Positions 1 through 9,800 of a DNA stretch of 64,000 nt are shown here, one piece after another. The stretch comes from Streptomyces lincolnensis (GTDB lineage: Bacteria > Actinomycetota > Actinomycetes > Streptomycetales > Streptomycetaceae), in contig NZ_JAIHON010000001.1 in assembly GCF_021173675.1 (NCBI RefSeq), positions 186,001-250,000 on the forward strand, in the 5' to 3' direction. The notes beneath the pieces are model-generated. The model saw only the letters and a list, made by a program, of their open reading frames with translations. It was not told the origin of the DNA and ran no database searches. Made by a program: the position numbers and the translations under genes. Every line of letters starts with the position of its first letter. Position 1 is the stretch's first letter.

Positions 1-299
1 AACTCGCCCGAGAGGGTCGTCGGCGTCGAACTGGTGGTGAGGGTCCCCGAGGCCTGCAGGCCGTTGACGGTGAACGTGAGGCCCAGGGACGACGGGCGCG
101 GTGTGAAGCGGAACCAGTAGCTGTAGCCCGTGGTGGCGCTGCCCCGGATGCCGTAACAGACGGGGGCCTCCGGGATGCACACCGCCGTGGTGCCGGCCGG
201 TGCGGCGGGCGCCGCCTGGGCGGTCCCCGCCGTCGCGAGCGGGAGGGCGAGGGCGGCCGCGGCCATGGACAGTCCCGTGAGCAGACGTCTCGATCTCAT
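1..299 (-). CDS. Secreted protein of unknown function, C-terminal part beyond the window
   Basis: The start codon at 299-297 follows a good ribosome binding site (GAAAGGATG). The first ~30 residues are a classical Sec signal peptide: an arginine-rich start (MRSRRLL), an alanine/leucine core and a likely AxA cleavage site at TAQA. The visible mature part has two closely spaced cysteines (VCIPEAPVC) that could form a disulfide, then a Thr/Ser-rich stretch. About 99 residues are visible before the window edge. I recognise no family. It points the same way as the cchK pair, about 160 bases away, but no iron box lies directly in front of it, so membership of the siderophore cluster is not supported. 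Confidence 0.7.
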   Translation of the reverse strand, partial: MRSRRLLTGLSMAAAALALPLATAGTAQAAPAAPAGTTAVCIPEAPVCYGIRGSATTGYSYWFRFTPRPSSLGLTFTVNGLQASGTLTTSSTPTTLSGE

Positions 300-373
300 G
301 AAGAGCATCCTTTCGGCATGTCCCGAACAATCACCTCATGGTCCGGCCTCGACGTCCCGCGGCGAGGCGAACG

Positions 374-404
374 CATCAGGTTTGTCCGAAACGGCCGCCT
401 GATG
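374..404. other. Weak inverted repeat between the small cchK-linked gene and the secreted protein gene
   Basis: CATCAGG at 374-380 pairs with CCTGATG at 398-404 around a 17-base loop. It lies just past the end of the gene at 457-687 and could be a weak terminator or a site for the secreted-protein promoter. The stem is only 7 bp, so confidence is low. Nothing else is seen in the 300-456 gap. Confidence 0.25.
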
Positions 405-456
405 GCCGGTCCTTGACGGCTTCCCCGCAGTGCGGGGCCCCCAGGAGGAACGGCCG

Positions 457-687
457 CTACCCGCACGGACGGCCCGGGTACTCGTCGCTCTCGGGTACGC
501 CCGCCGCGCGCATTCTGCGCAGGATCTCGGGCAGGGCCGCCGGATCCTCGATCTCCGCCGGGCAGTTCGTCTCCGTGTCGAAGACCAGGGTGTCGCCGGC
601 CGTGTGCCAGACGACCCAGCGGCACCGGCTCCCGTCGCGCTGCCAGAAGTGCCCGTACTCCGCGGCGACTTGCGCCCGTCCGCTCAC
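457..687 (-). CDS. Small protein translationally coupled to cchK, unknown function
   Basis: A 76-residue protein starting at GTG (687-685), two bases after the cchK stop, so translation is probably coupled to cchK. The sequence is rich in aromatic residues (YGHFWQR, CRWVVWH) and ends in an acidic, proline-containing tail with cysteines at residues ~22, 42 and 75. It has no signal peptide or membrane segment. I do not recognise a family. The two-base spacing behind an iron-box-controlled mbtH-like gene suggests co-expression under iron limitation, but a role in coelichelin biosynthesis is only inferred. An in-frame start further upstream would lie inside cchK and is less likely. Confidence 0.6.
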   Translation of the reverse strand: MSGRAQVAAEYGHFWQRDGSRCRWVVWHTAGDTLVFDTETNCPAEIEDPAALPEILRRMRAAGVPESDEYPGRPCG

Positions 688-689
688 GG

Positions 690-902
690 TCAGACCTCCG
701 TGGACTCCACCAGGGACCGGGGACGCAGATCGGTCCAGTGGGCGTCGATGTAGTCCAGGCACGCCGCCCGGGTGTTCTCGGGGAGGACGATCGTCCACCC
801 TGCGGGCACCTCGGCGAAGGACGGCCACAGCGAGTGCTGGCCCTCGTGGTTCACCAGGACCAGGAATCGGCCTTCGGTGTCGTCGAACGGGTTGGTGCTC
901 AT
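690..902 (-). CDS. cchK: MbtH-like NRPS accessory protein CchK
   Basis: The 70-residue product has the MbtH signature: an N-terminal NPFDD motif, the central [13 protein letters not shown] block, and a C-terminal [12 protein letters not shown] helix, at the usual family length. MbtH-like proteins bind NRPS adenylation domains and are often needed for their solubility and activity; here the partner would be CchH. The gene is divergent from cchJ, with an iron box at 949-967 between them, so it should be expressed under iron limitation. A small unknown gene follows two bases after its stop. Confidence 0.93.
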   Translation of the reverse strand: MSTNPFDDTEGRFLVLVNHEGQHSLWPSFAEVPAGWTIVLPENTRAACLDYIDAHWTDLRPRSLVESTEV

Positions 903-948
903 GTTCGGCGTCTCCTCGCGTCCGGGGGGATGGAAGGACCTGCCAAGC

Positions 949-967
949 TCAGGTTAGGCTTGCCTAA
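949..967. promoter_or_regulatory. Iron box (DmdR/IdeR-type operator) between cchK and cchJ
   Basis: TCAGGTTAGGCTTGCCTAA closely matches the palindromic actinobacterial iron box (consensus TTAGGTTAGGCTAACCTAA). It lies about 50 bases from each divergent start codon, so an Fe(II)-loaded DtxR-family repressor could control both genes. Confidence 0.9.
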
Positions 968-1017
968 TTCGCGAGCTTAGTCTTCTCGTCCGCCCTCTCA
1001 CAAGGAGACGTCCGCAC

Positions 1018-2103
1018 ATGGAGAGCGTCTTCGACACGTACGGACTGCCCGGCACCCCCGGCACCGACGAGTTCTGGGAGACGGCGAGGACACCCGTGTC
1101 CGTGCCCGCCGACGACGGGGGCGGCGGCTGGGTGACGTTGTTCCTGTGGCGCGGCACCCCGGCACGCGTCGGCTTCGAGAGCTGGTCGGACCCGGTACCC
1201 CTGCGCCGCTGGGACGACACGGACTGCTGGTACGCCGAGGTGCGCATGCCCCCGCGCCTGCGGGTGACCTACCAGTTCCTCACCGACGACGCCGCGTACG
1301 CCGACCCGTTCAACCCGGCCGGTGCGGGCGGTGACCGCTCGATCGCGGCGACCCCGGACGCCCCCGGCCAACCCCACTGGCCCCTCGTCGGTGCCGATGA
1401 CGTCCTGCCCGTCCCCCGCACTCGGCTCCGCTGGGCCGGTCGACGACTCGACGGGCGGCGTACCGTACGGGTCCACCCGGCGGGCGGCGGCGGGCCGGTG
1501 GTGCTGCTGCTCGACGGGGACGACTGGCTCTACCTGCACCCGGCCATGACCGCGTTCGACGCGGCCGTCGCGGGCGGCGCGATGCCTCCCGTCACGCTCG
1601 TCTTCCTGCCGACACGGGACAGGGAGACCGAGTTCGCGTGCCGGCCCGCGTTGTGGGAGGCGGTCCGGGAGGAACTGCCGCCGCTGCTCGCGGAGTCCGG
1701 CGTACCCGCCGACTGGGACCGCCTGGTGGTCGCGGGGCAGAGCCTCGGCGGGCTGAGCGCGGTGTACGCGGCACTGGAGTTCCCGGACCTGGTGTCCCGC
1801 GTCGCCTGCCAGTCGGGGGCGTTCTGGTGGACGCCCGACGCCGTGCACGGACCCGACCCCCTGGGCGGCCCGGTCGGCGGCGCCGTCGCCGCGCGGCTGC
1901 GGGAGGGTCCCGACCTGTCCGGTCTGCGGGTCGCGTTCGACGTGGGGGAACACGAGACGCGGATGCTGCCCCACTGCGCCGCGGTCGAGACCCTGGCCGT
2001 ACGGGCCGGCGCGACCGTACGGGCCTCGCGGTCGCCGTCCGGCCACGACCGGGCGGGCTGGCGGCACGCCCTGCTCAGGGACGTGGCCTGGGCCCTCGGG
2101 TAG
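1018..2103 (+). CDS. cchJ: Siderophore esterase CchJ (Fes/IroE-like alpha/beta hydrolase)
   Basis: A 361-residue cytoplasmic protein with the two-part layout of enterochelin-esterase-like enzymes: an N-terminal beta-sandwich-like part (~1-130) and a C-terminal alpha/beta-hydrolase. The nucleophile motif GQSLGG is near residue 241 and the catalytic-histidine region (SGHDRAGW) near 342. A strong AAGGAG site precedes the ATG. CchH has no thioesterase domain, so CchJ has been proposed to release the tetrapeptide from the synthetase; iron release from ferri-coelichelin by ester hydrolysis is the other family role. An iron box lies ~50 bases upstream. It converges with cchI. Confidence 0.88.
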   Translation: MESVFDTYGLPGTPGTDEFWETARTPVSVPADDGGGGWVTLFLWRGTPARVGFESWSDPVPLRRWDDTDCWYAEVRMPPRLRVTYQFLTDDAAYADPFNPAGAGGDRSIAATPDAPGQPHWPLVGADDVLPVPRTRLRWAGRRLDGRRTVRVHPAGGGGPVVLLLDGDDWLYLHPAMTAFDAAVAGGAMPPVTLVFLPTRDRETEFACRPALWEAVREELPPLLAESGVPADWDRLVVAGQSLGGLSAVYAALEFPDLVSRVACQSGAFWWTPDAVHGPDPLGGPVGGAVAARLREGPDLSGLRVAFDVGEHETRMLPHCAAVETLAVRAGATVRASRSPSGHDRAGWRHALLRDVAWALG

Positions 2104-2104
2104 C

Positions 2105-2180
2105 GGGCCGGTCAGGGGGGCGGTCCAGAGGGTCAACGGGCCGGTCCGGACGGTCAGCAGGCCCGTCCGGAGGGTCAGCG
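2105..2180. repeat. 21-bp tandem repeat copying the cchI stop-codon region
   Basis: Four degenerate copies of a unit like GGCCCGTCCGGAGGGTCAGC fill the cchJ-cchI gap. The TCA triplet (TGA on the cchI strand) recurs at 2112, 2133, 2154 and 2175, exactly 21 bases apart. The copy at 2175 is the real cchI stop, and the other three are in-frame spare stops. Confidence 0.8.
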
Positions 2181-3890
2181 GGCCACCGCCCGGCAGTACT
2201 CCTCGTCGGTCGCCAGCAGATTCCGGTGGGTGTCCTCGGCGGTGACGACGCCGTCGTCGAGGACGAGGACCCGGTCGGCGGCGTCCAGGAGGGCCGGGCT
2301 GCTGGTGAGCACGACCGTGGTGCGGCCCCGCCGGAGCCCGGCGACATTGCGGGCGATGAGCTGTTCGGTGACCGCGTCGACGGCCGTCGTCGGATCGTGC
2401 AGGACGAGGACGTCGGAGTCGGCGGCCAACGCGCGGGCCAGGGACAGCCGTTGGCGCTGTCCCCCGGACAGGTTCGCGCCGCGGTCGCGGACGCCGTAGT
2501 CGAGTCCCTCGCGGTGCAGGGCGACGACGTCGGTCAGCATGGACGCCTCGACGGCCTCGGCGACCGTGCGGCTGGTGCCCGGCGGGTCGATGTTCGAGCG
2601 GAGGGTGCCCGCGAAGATCTCCGCGTCGTACGGATTCACCAGCAGGTGCGCACGGACCGCCTCGACCGACAGCTCCGCCAGGTCCCGCCCGCCGATCCGC
2701 ACCGTCCCCTCGTACGCCTCGGGCGGGACGCGCGCGGCCAGGACCGCGGCGAGGTCGGCCGCCACGCGCGGCTGGTAGGCGGCGATCGCCACGAACTCCC
2801 CGGCGGACACCTGGAACTTCAGCCGGCGCAGGGTGCCGTACCGGACGCCGTCGATCTCCAGGTCACCGCCCGGTGCCGGCCGCTCCGTGCCCGGGGTCGT
2901 CACCGGGGGCGCGGCCAGCACCAGCGCCATCCGCTCGGCCGAGGCGCGGGCGATCATCACGTACTTCGGCATCTCCGAGAACAGCTTGAGCGGTTCGATG
3001 ATGAACTGGGCCAGGCCCACGGCCATGACGAGTTCCCCGATGGTGATCCGGCCGGCGAACGCCAGCCACCCGGCCATCAGCGTCACGGCGGCGGCGAGGA
3101 TCGCGTTGAGCGCCAGCGCGGTGCCCGCGTACACGCCGTTCACCCTGGCCACGGTGACCGCCTGGTGCTTCGCCTCGGTGCTGACGCTCCGGTAGGACAG
3201 GAACGCCTGGTGGTTGCCGCCGAAGCCGTGCAGCGGGCGCAGGCCGGTGATCAGGTCGGCGACCTTCGCGCCCGCGCGGGCCACCCGGGCCTGCTGTTCC
3301 CGGGTGCTGGTGCCGATCCGCTTGGACATCACGCTCAGGATCGACAGGATCGCGACGGTGCCGACGATCACCAGCAGGCCGAGCCGGAGGTCGGCCAGGC
3401 CCAGCGCGACGGCCGCGACCAGCACCGCGACCAGCGAGCTGATCAGCAGCGGCACCACCTCGATGATGTCGGCGGTCTGGTCGGCGTCCTCGGTGGCGAT
3501 GGTCAGCACCTCGCCGGACTTGAGGTCGACGTCCCTGGCCACCGGCTGGAGCCCGCAGGCCGCGACCCGCACCCGCCAGCGGTGCGCCTCGGTGGTGTTG
3601 GCCTTCTGCAGGATGCGCATCCCGAACCGCCACGACAGCGACACCGTCGTGATGATCACGGCCAGCGCGCCGACGGACAGGGCGAGCGCGCCAGGGCTCC
3701 GGTCCCGCAGCGCGTGCTCGACGATCAGGCCGAGCGCGATGGGGAAGGCGGTCTCACCCGCCTGGTACAGGCCCATGAGACCGGTACCGGCGGCCATGGC
3801 GCCGATGTTGCGGCGCAGCGCGGTGCGCAGGATGTCGGACCCCGTGCGGGGCCGCTGCGTGTCAGGAGTGGTCGTCTCAGGAGTGGTCAT
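2175..3890 (-). CDS. cchI: ABC exporter half-transporter CchI with degenerate ATP-binding motifs
   Basis: A 571-residue ABC half-transporter: six predicted membrane helices (~30-290) then a nucleotide-binding domain (~330-571). The signature LSGGQRQR is intact, but the Walker A region reads [11 protein letters not shown] instead of GxxGxGKT, the Q-loop Gln is Asn ([11 protein letters not shown]), Walker B reads VLVLHDPTT and the H-loop His is Ser (VVLTSSP). It cannot form a normal ATP site alone. CchG has the complementary defect, so the two probably form a heterodimer that exports coelichelin. The start overlaps the cchH stop by 14 bases. Confidence 0.88.
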   Translation of the reverse strand: MTTPETTTPDTQRPRTGSDILRTALRRNIGAMAAGTGLMGLYQAGETAFPIALGLIVEHALRDRSPGALALSVGALAVIITTVSLSWRFGMRILQKANTTEAHRWRVRVAACGLQPVARDVDLKSGEVLTIATEDADQTADIIEVVPLLISSLVAVLVAAVALGLADLRLGLLVIVGTVAILSILSVMSKRIGTSTREQQARVARAGAKVADLITGLRPLHGFGGNHQAFLSYRSVSTEAKHQAVTVARVNGVYAGTALALNAILAAAVTLMAGWLAFAGRITIGELVMAVGLAQFIIEPLKLFSEMPKYVMIARASAERMALVLAAPPVTTPGTERPAPGGDLEIDGVRYGTLRRLKFQVSAGEFVAIAAYQPRVAADLAAVLAARVPPEAYEGTVRIGGRDLAELSVEAVRAHLLVNPYDAEIFAGTLRSNIDPPGTSRTVAEAVEASMLTDVVALHREGLDYGVRDRGANLSGGQRQRLSLARALAADSDVLVLHDPTTAVDAVTEQLIARNVAGLRRGRTTVVLTSSPALLDAADRVLVLDDGVVTAEDTHRNLLATDEEYCRAVAR

Positions 3891-6800
3891 CGATGTGGCG
3901 GGCCATCGCTTCCGGGGTGCGCAGGGCGAACAGGTCTCGGATCGTGATCACGGGGCCGAACTCCCGGCGGAGCAGCCCGATGAGCCGTACCGCCAGCATG
4001 GAGTGCCCTCCCAGGGACACGAAGTCGCTCACCGCGCTCACCTCGTCGTCGTCCAGGTCCAGTGCCTCGGCGAAGAACTCGCACACCACCATCTCGGTCT
4101 CGGTCTGCGGGCCGCGTTCGTCCGCCGTGGTCAGCGCGCCCAGCGGCTTGGCCTCCGGCAGCGCCTTCGTGTCAGCCTTCCCGTTCACCGTCAGCGGGAT
4201 GCTGTCGACCTGGGCGTAGTGCGTGGGGCGCAGGAAGTCCGGCAGCCCGGCGCCCACTTCGGCGGCGACCACCGCCAACTCCGCTCCCTCCAGGACCAGA
4301 TAGGCGGCCAGCCGGTACGCCCCGTCGACCTGCGGGTCCGGCTGGGCGACCGCGGCGACGAACCGGACCGCCGGGTGCGCGGCGAACACGGCCTCCACCT
4401 CGCCCAGTTCGACCCGGTGCCCCCGGATCTTGACCTGCTGGTCGGTGCGGCCCAGGTACATCAGGTTCCCGTCGGGCCGCCGCACCACCAGGTCCCCGGT
4501 GCGGTACATGCGCTCGCCGGGTGCGCCGAACGGGCAGGCCACGAAGCGGTGCGCGGTCTGGGCGCTCTGCCCGAGGTAGCCGCGCGCGATGCCGATGCCC
4601 GCCACGTACAGCTCACCGGGAACGCCGTCCGGCAGGGGCCGCAGCCACGGGTCCAGGACGTACACGTCGGTGTTGTCGATCGCCACGCCGACCACCGGGT
4701 CCTGGCATTCGAAGGTGCCGACGCCGAGGGTGTTGATGGTGTACTCGGTGGGCCCGTACAGGTTGTAGCCGACCGTGCCCTCGGTCTCCGCGAGCCGCCG
4801 CCACAGCGTCGGGGTGACGGCCTCCCCGCCCAGCAGCACCAGCGGGGGCCGCCGTTCCGGGTCGTCCAACAGCCCCTCGGCGACCAGCTGTTGGGCGTAG
4901 GTCGGGGTCACGTTGACGACGTCGATCCCGTGCTGAAGGCAGTACTCGACCAGCCGGGGCGCGTCACGCCTCAACTCTTCGTCGCAGATGTGCACTTCGT
5001 GGCCGTCGGCGAGCCACAGCAGTTCCTCCCACGACATGTCGAACGCGAACGACACCGTGTGCGCGATCCGGAAGACGCGATGGCCGTGCTCGGCCAGCAC
5101 CGGTTCGAAGATGCGGCGCTGATGGTTGATCAGCATGTTGGTGAGCCCGGCGTACTCGGTCACCACGCCCTTGGGCTTCCCGGTCGACCCCGAGGTGTAG
5201 ATCGTGTACGCGGGGTGCCGCAGGCGGTTCGGGTCGTCGGGCGCGAACGTCACGAACGGTTCGGCGTCGGGGAGGGGGCGGTCCAGCTCGATCAGGTCGC
5301 CGGTGAGCCTCGGCGACACCGCGCTCACCGTGAGGGTCACGTCCGGGCGCGCGTCCGCGACGATGGCGGCGATCCGCTCGTCCGGGTGGTCCAGTTCCAG
5401 CGGCACGTACGCGGCACCGACGCGCAGGACGGCGAACAGCGCCACGATCGAGTCCAGGGAGCGCGGGATCGCGAGGCCCACGTTCGTCTCGGGACCGATG
5501 CCGCGCCGGGCGAGCACGCCCGCCACCGCGCGGCTGCGGTCCCGGAGCTGGGCGAAGGTCATGGTCTTGCCGTGGGCGACGAGCGCGACCCGCTCGGGGT
5601 CACGGTCCGCCGCCCGGTCGAACCGGTCCACGACGGTGTCCGTACCGACGTCGGTACGCCTCTCCCGCGTGGGCTCGGGCCCCAGCCCGCGCAGCGCGCC
5701 GACCGGTCCGGTCGACCGGGCCACGTCGTCGAGCACGCGCAGATAGTCGTCCAGCAGCCGCCGGGCGTTCCCGGAGTCGCCGTCGCGGTACTCCAGCTTG
5801 ACCGTGAGCCGGTCGCCGGGCGTGACAACCCATGTGAACGGATAGTGGGTGGAGTCGTCCGCCTTCACCGCGGTGATGCCGTGCCGGGCGTTCATCTCGG
5901 CGAAGGCGTCCATGTCCAGGAAGTTCTGGAGCACGAACAGGTTGTCGAACAGGGTGTCGTGCCCACTGGCCCGCTGGATCTCGCCGAGCCCCAGGTGCTC
6001 GTGCTCCATCGCCTCGACCCTGGCCGCCTGCACGGCCGACAGGTACGCGCCGACCGTGTCGTCCGGCCGGGCCCGCGTCCACTGGGGCACGGTGTTGAGC
6101 AGGACGCCGACGATGTCGTCCAGTCCCTCGCCCTCCCGGCCGGAGACGGTCACACCGAACACGGCGTCGCTACGGCCCGTGCGGGCGCCGAGGAGCAGGC
6201 CGAACGCGCCGGTCAGCACCGAGTTCAGCGTGACGCCGTGCGCCTTGGCCGCTTCGCGCAGCAGGTCCGAGCGCTCGGCGGACAGCGTGTGTACGAGCGT
6301 TCGCGGCAGGCCGTCCGAGAGGGCGGGGGTCGGTCCGCCGAGCAACGTCGGGCCGGGCAGGGCGGCCAGGTGCTCCGCCCAGAAGCGTTCCGCCACGGCC
6401 GAGTCCTTGGCGGCGAGCGCCCGCGCGTGGTCCTCGAAGCTCGGGGTGGCCGGGACGGGGGCCGGGAGCTCGCCCGCGAGGACGGCCTCGTAGGCGTCGA
6501 AGAGGTCCCGCAGCACGATCTCGCGGGACCAGCCGTCCCACAGCAGCAGGTGGTAGCTCAGCAGCAGGCCGTCGCGGTCGCCGGGCAGCCGCACCACGGT
6601 CAGCCGGACGAGGGGCGGCTCCCCCGGGTCGAATCCGGTGTCCCGGTCCCGGGCGCGCAGGGCGTCGACCTCCGCCTCGTTCGCCAACTCGACGGTGCGG
6701 ACGGCGACTCGGCGTCCGGCGCTGAGGACCTGGACCGGGTTTCCGTCCTCGTCGGTGGTGAAGCCGGCGCCCACCACCGGGTGCCGCGCCATCACGTGAC

Positions 6801-9800
6801 GCATCGCCTCGGCCAGCGCCCCGGTGTCCAGACGCCGGTCGAAGGTGAACCAGCTCTGCGCCACGTAGTGCCCGGCCGGGCCCGCCATCTGGGCCTGGAA
6901 GAACAGGCCCCGCTGGAGCGGGGTGACCGGTGCCGTCCGCTCGGCCGTCCCGGCGGCGTCCGCGACGCGTTCCAGCGCGTCGAGCCAGTGCCCGGTGATC
7001 TCGTCCGGGATGCCCTCGGCGAGGGTGAAGGCCGCGCGCAGGCTTCCGGTGGTCTCGTCGAGCCAGGCGTTGACCTCGACGGCGTACGGGCTGCCCTGCT
7101 CACCGCCGGTGATGTGCAGCGCCTGGGACTCGCTGCCCCGGCCGAGGTAGTTGAACAGCACCTGCGGGCGGGTGTTGAGCAGCGGGGCCGTCTGCGGGTT
7201 GAGATACCTGAGCTGGCCGTACGCGAGGTGCCCGCGCTCGTCCGGCCGGCGTTCGGCGACCTCACGGGCCGCCGCGACGGGATCGGTGTGGGCCGTCAGG
7301 CGTACGGGCGCGATGGAGGTGAACCAGCCGACCGTGCGGCTGTAGTCGTGGTGCTCGACGGCCGGGACCCGGCCGTGCCGCTCCAGATCGATCGCCAGAT
7401 CGGTGGGCGAGGGCTGGACGCGGGTCAGCGCGGTGCGCAGCGCGCCGCACAGCAGCTCGGTGAGACCGACACCGAGGGCGGCGGGGGCGGTGCGGGTCAG
7501 GCGTTCGCTCACCTCGGGCGCGAGCACGACCGTGGTCTCGCGCAGCCCTTCGGCCGCGGGGAGCAGCGCGGGCGCCTGGAGTGTCGTGATCCAGTGTCCG
7601 AGGTCGTCGACGGCTTGGGTCGACCCGGTCGCCAGCGCCTCGGCGTACTCGGCGTACGGCGTGGTCGGGGGCGGCAGGGGCTCGCCGCGCAGGGCGGCGG
7701 CAAGGTCGTCCAGCAGGATCAGCCAGGACACCGCGTCTACGGCGAGGTGGTGCGCGGTGATCACGAGGGTCCGGCTCGCCTCCAGCCACGAGAACGCGAT
7801 GACGTCTCCGGACTCGGGGTCGAGCCGCGCGGCGGCCTCGTTCGCCACCGCCGTCGCAACGGTCGCGTCGGTCCCGTCGGGGCGTACGACGGTGACCTCG
7901 CGGGCGGGTTCGGTGCGCAGCGCCCATACGCCGTGCTCGATGCGCAGGCGCAGCCGGAGCAGCGGGTGCGCGGCGACGACGGTGTTCGCGGCGCGCTGGA
8001 CATCGGCGAAGTCGGTGCCCTCGGGCGTCGGCAGGGTCCTCGCCTGGGCGAACCGGGCGAGGGGGCCGCCCAGTTCGCGTTGGCGCAGGATGATGGGTGT
8101 CGGGGGCAGGGGGCCGTCCTCGCGGGGCACGGGCTCGGCTGCGGCGACGGGCGGTGCGCTCGTCGCCAGGTGCTCGGCCAGGGCACGGGGTGTCTTGAAC
8201 AGGAAGACGTCCCGGGGCGCGATCTGCAGGCCAAGGGTCCTGGCCCGATTGATCACGGTGATGGCCAGGATGCTGTCGCCTCCGGCGCGGAAGAAGTCGG
8301 TGTCGGCGTCGACGGTCGTGCTGCGCAGGGTGTCGGCGAAGATGTCGGTCAGGGCGGTGAGTGTGTTGTCTGCGGGTCGGTGGGGGCTGGTCGCGCCCCG
8401 CGGCGGAGCCGCACATGGATACAGCCCCGCGCCCCTGGGGGGCGTAGCGGCTGCGCGCTGGATGAGTGCCCGCCTGTCCAGCTTGCCGTTCACCGTCAGC
8501 GGCAGCGCCTCGATCGACAGCACCCGCCCCGGCACCATGTGCGCGGGCAGCTTCGTGGACAGCAGCTCGGTGAAGTCGCCCGGCACCTGGCCCACCACGT
8601 GTGCCACCAGATGATCGCCGCTGTCGGCCACGGTGACGGCCACGTCCACCACACCGTCGAGTTCCCTGACGGCGGCCTCCACCTCGCCCAACTCGATCCG
8701 GAACCCCTTGAGTTGGACCTGGTCGTCGGCGCGGCCGACGAACTCCAGCTCGCCGTCGAGCGTTCGGCGGGCGAGGTCGCCCGTGTGATACATCCGGGAG
8801 CCGTCGCCCGCGAAGGGGTCGGCCACGAACCGGCCGGCGGTGAGCCCGGGCCTGCCCAGGTAGCCGAGCGACACCTGGTCGCCGGCGACATAGATGGCGC
8901 CCACACGACCGGGCGGCACCGGCCGCAGCAGGTCGTCGAGCACATGGGTGACCAGACCGGGGATCGGGCCGCCGATCGGGCTGGCGCCGCCGTCGGGGCC
9001 GAAGTCCTCGTCGGTCAGGACCCGGTGAGTGACGTGGACGGTCGTCTCGGTGATGCCGTACATGTTGACCAGCTCGGGCGAGGCGAGGCCGTGCCGCTCG
9101 ACCCAACCACGCAGCCGGCCCAGATCCAGTGCCTCGCCGCCGAAGATGATCCGGCGCAGCGCGGGCAGCGGTTCGCCGGCGTGCCGGTCGGCCTCGATGA
9201 ACTGGTAGAACGCCGACGGAGTCTGGTTGAGGACGGTCACTCCGCGCTCGCGGACCAGACGGTGGAAGTCGAGCGGGGAACGGGTCAGTCCGTGGTCCGG
9301 TATCAGCAGCTCACCGCCGTGCGTCAGCGCGCCCCACAGCTCCCAGACCGCGAAGTCGAAGGAGAAGGAGTGGAACTGGACCCATACGTCGTGCGGGCCG
9401 AAGCCCATGTCGGGCCGGGTGTTCGCGAGCAGCGTCACCACGCTGGAGTGCGGGACGACGACCCCCTTGGGCCTGCCGGTGGAGCCGGACGTGTAGATCA
9501 CGTACGCGGGATCGTGCGGGCCGGCCTCGCGCGCGGGCCCGGTGCTCCGCGAGGACAGCCCGTCCGGGAGCGGGTCTCCCTGCACCAGCACGTGGGCCGG
9601 CACCCCCGCACGGGCCAGCAGGCCGGTGAAGCGGTCCCGCTGCGCGCGGTCCACCAGGACGACCTGCGGCGCGGAGTCGGCGAGGACGTACTCCAGGCGT
9701 TCGTCCGGGTAGGCGGGGTCCAGGGGCACGTAGGCGCCGCCCGCGCCGACGATCGCGACCAGGGCGACCACCTGCTCCACGGAACGGGGAAGGGCGACGG

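Noticed and set aside
338..967. A 209-codon plus-strand frame over cchK
   Set aside because: Antisense to cchK and its partner; no ribosome binding site and Arg/Pro/Ser-rich shadow composition.
1638..3947. A 769-codon plus-strand frame over cchJ and cchI
   Set aside because: It is antisense to the clear ABC exporter gene and out of frame with cchJ, with an Arg/Gly-rich non-protein-like composition.
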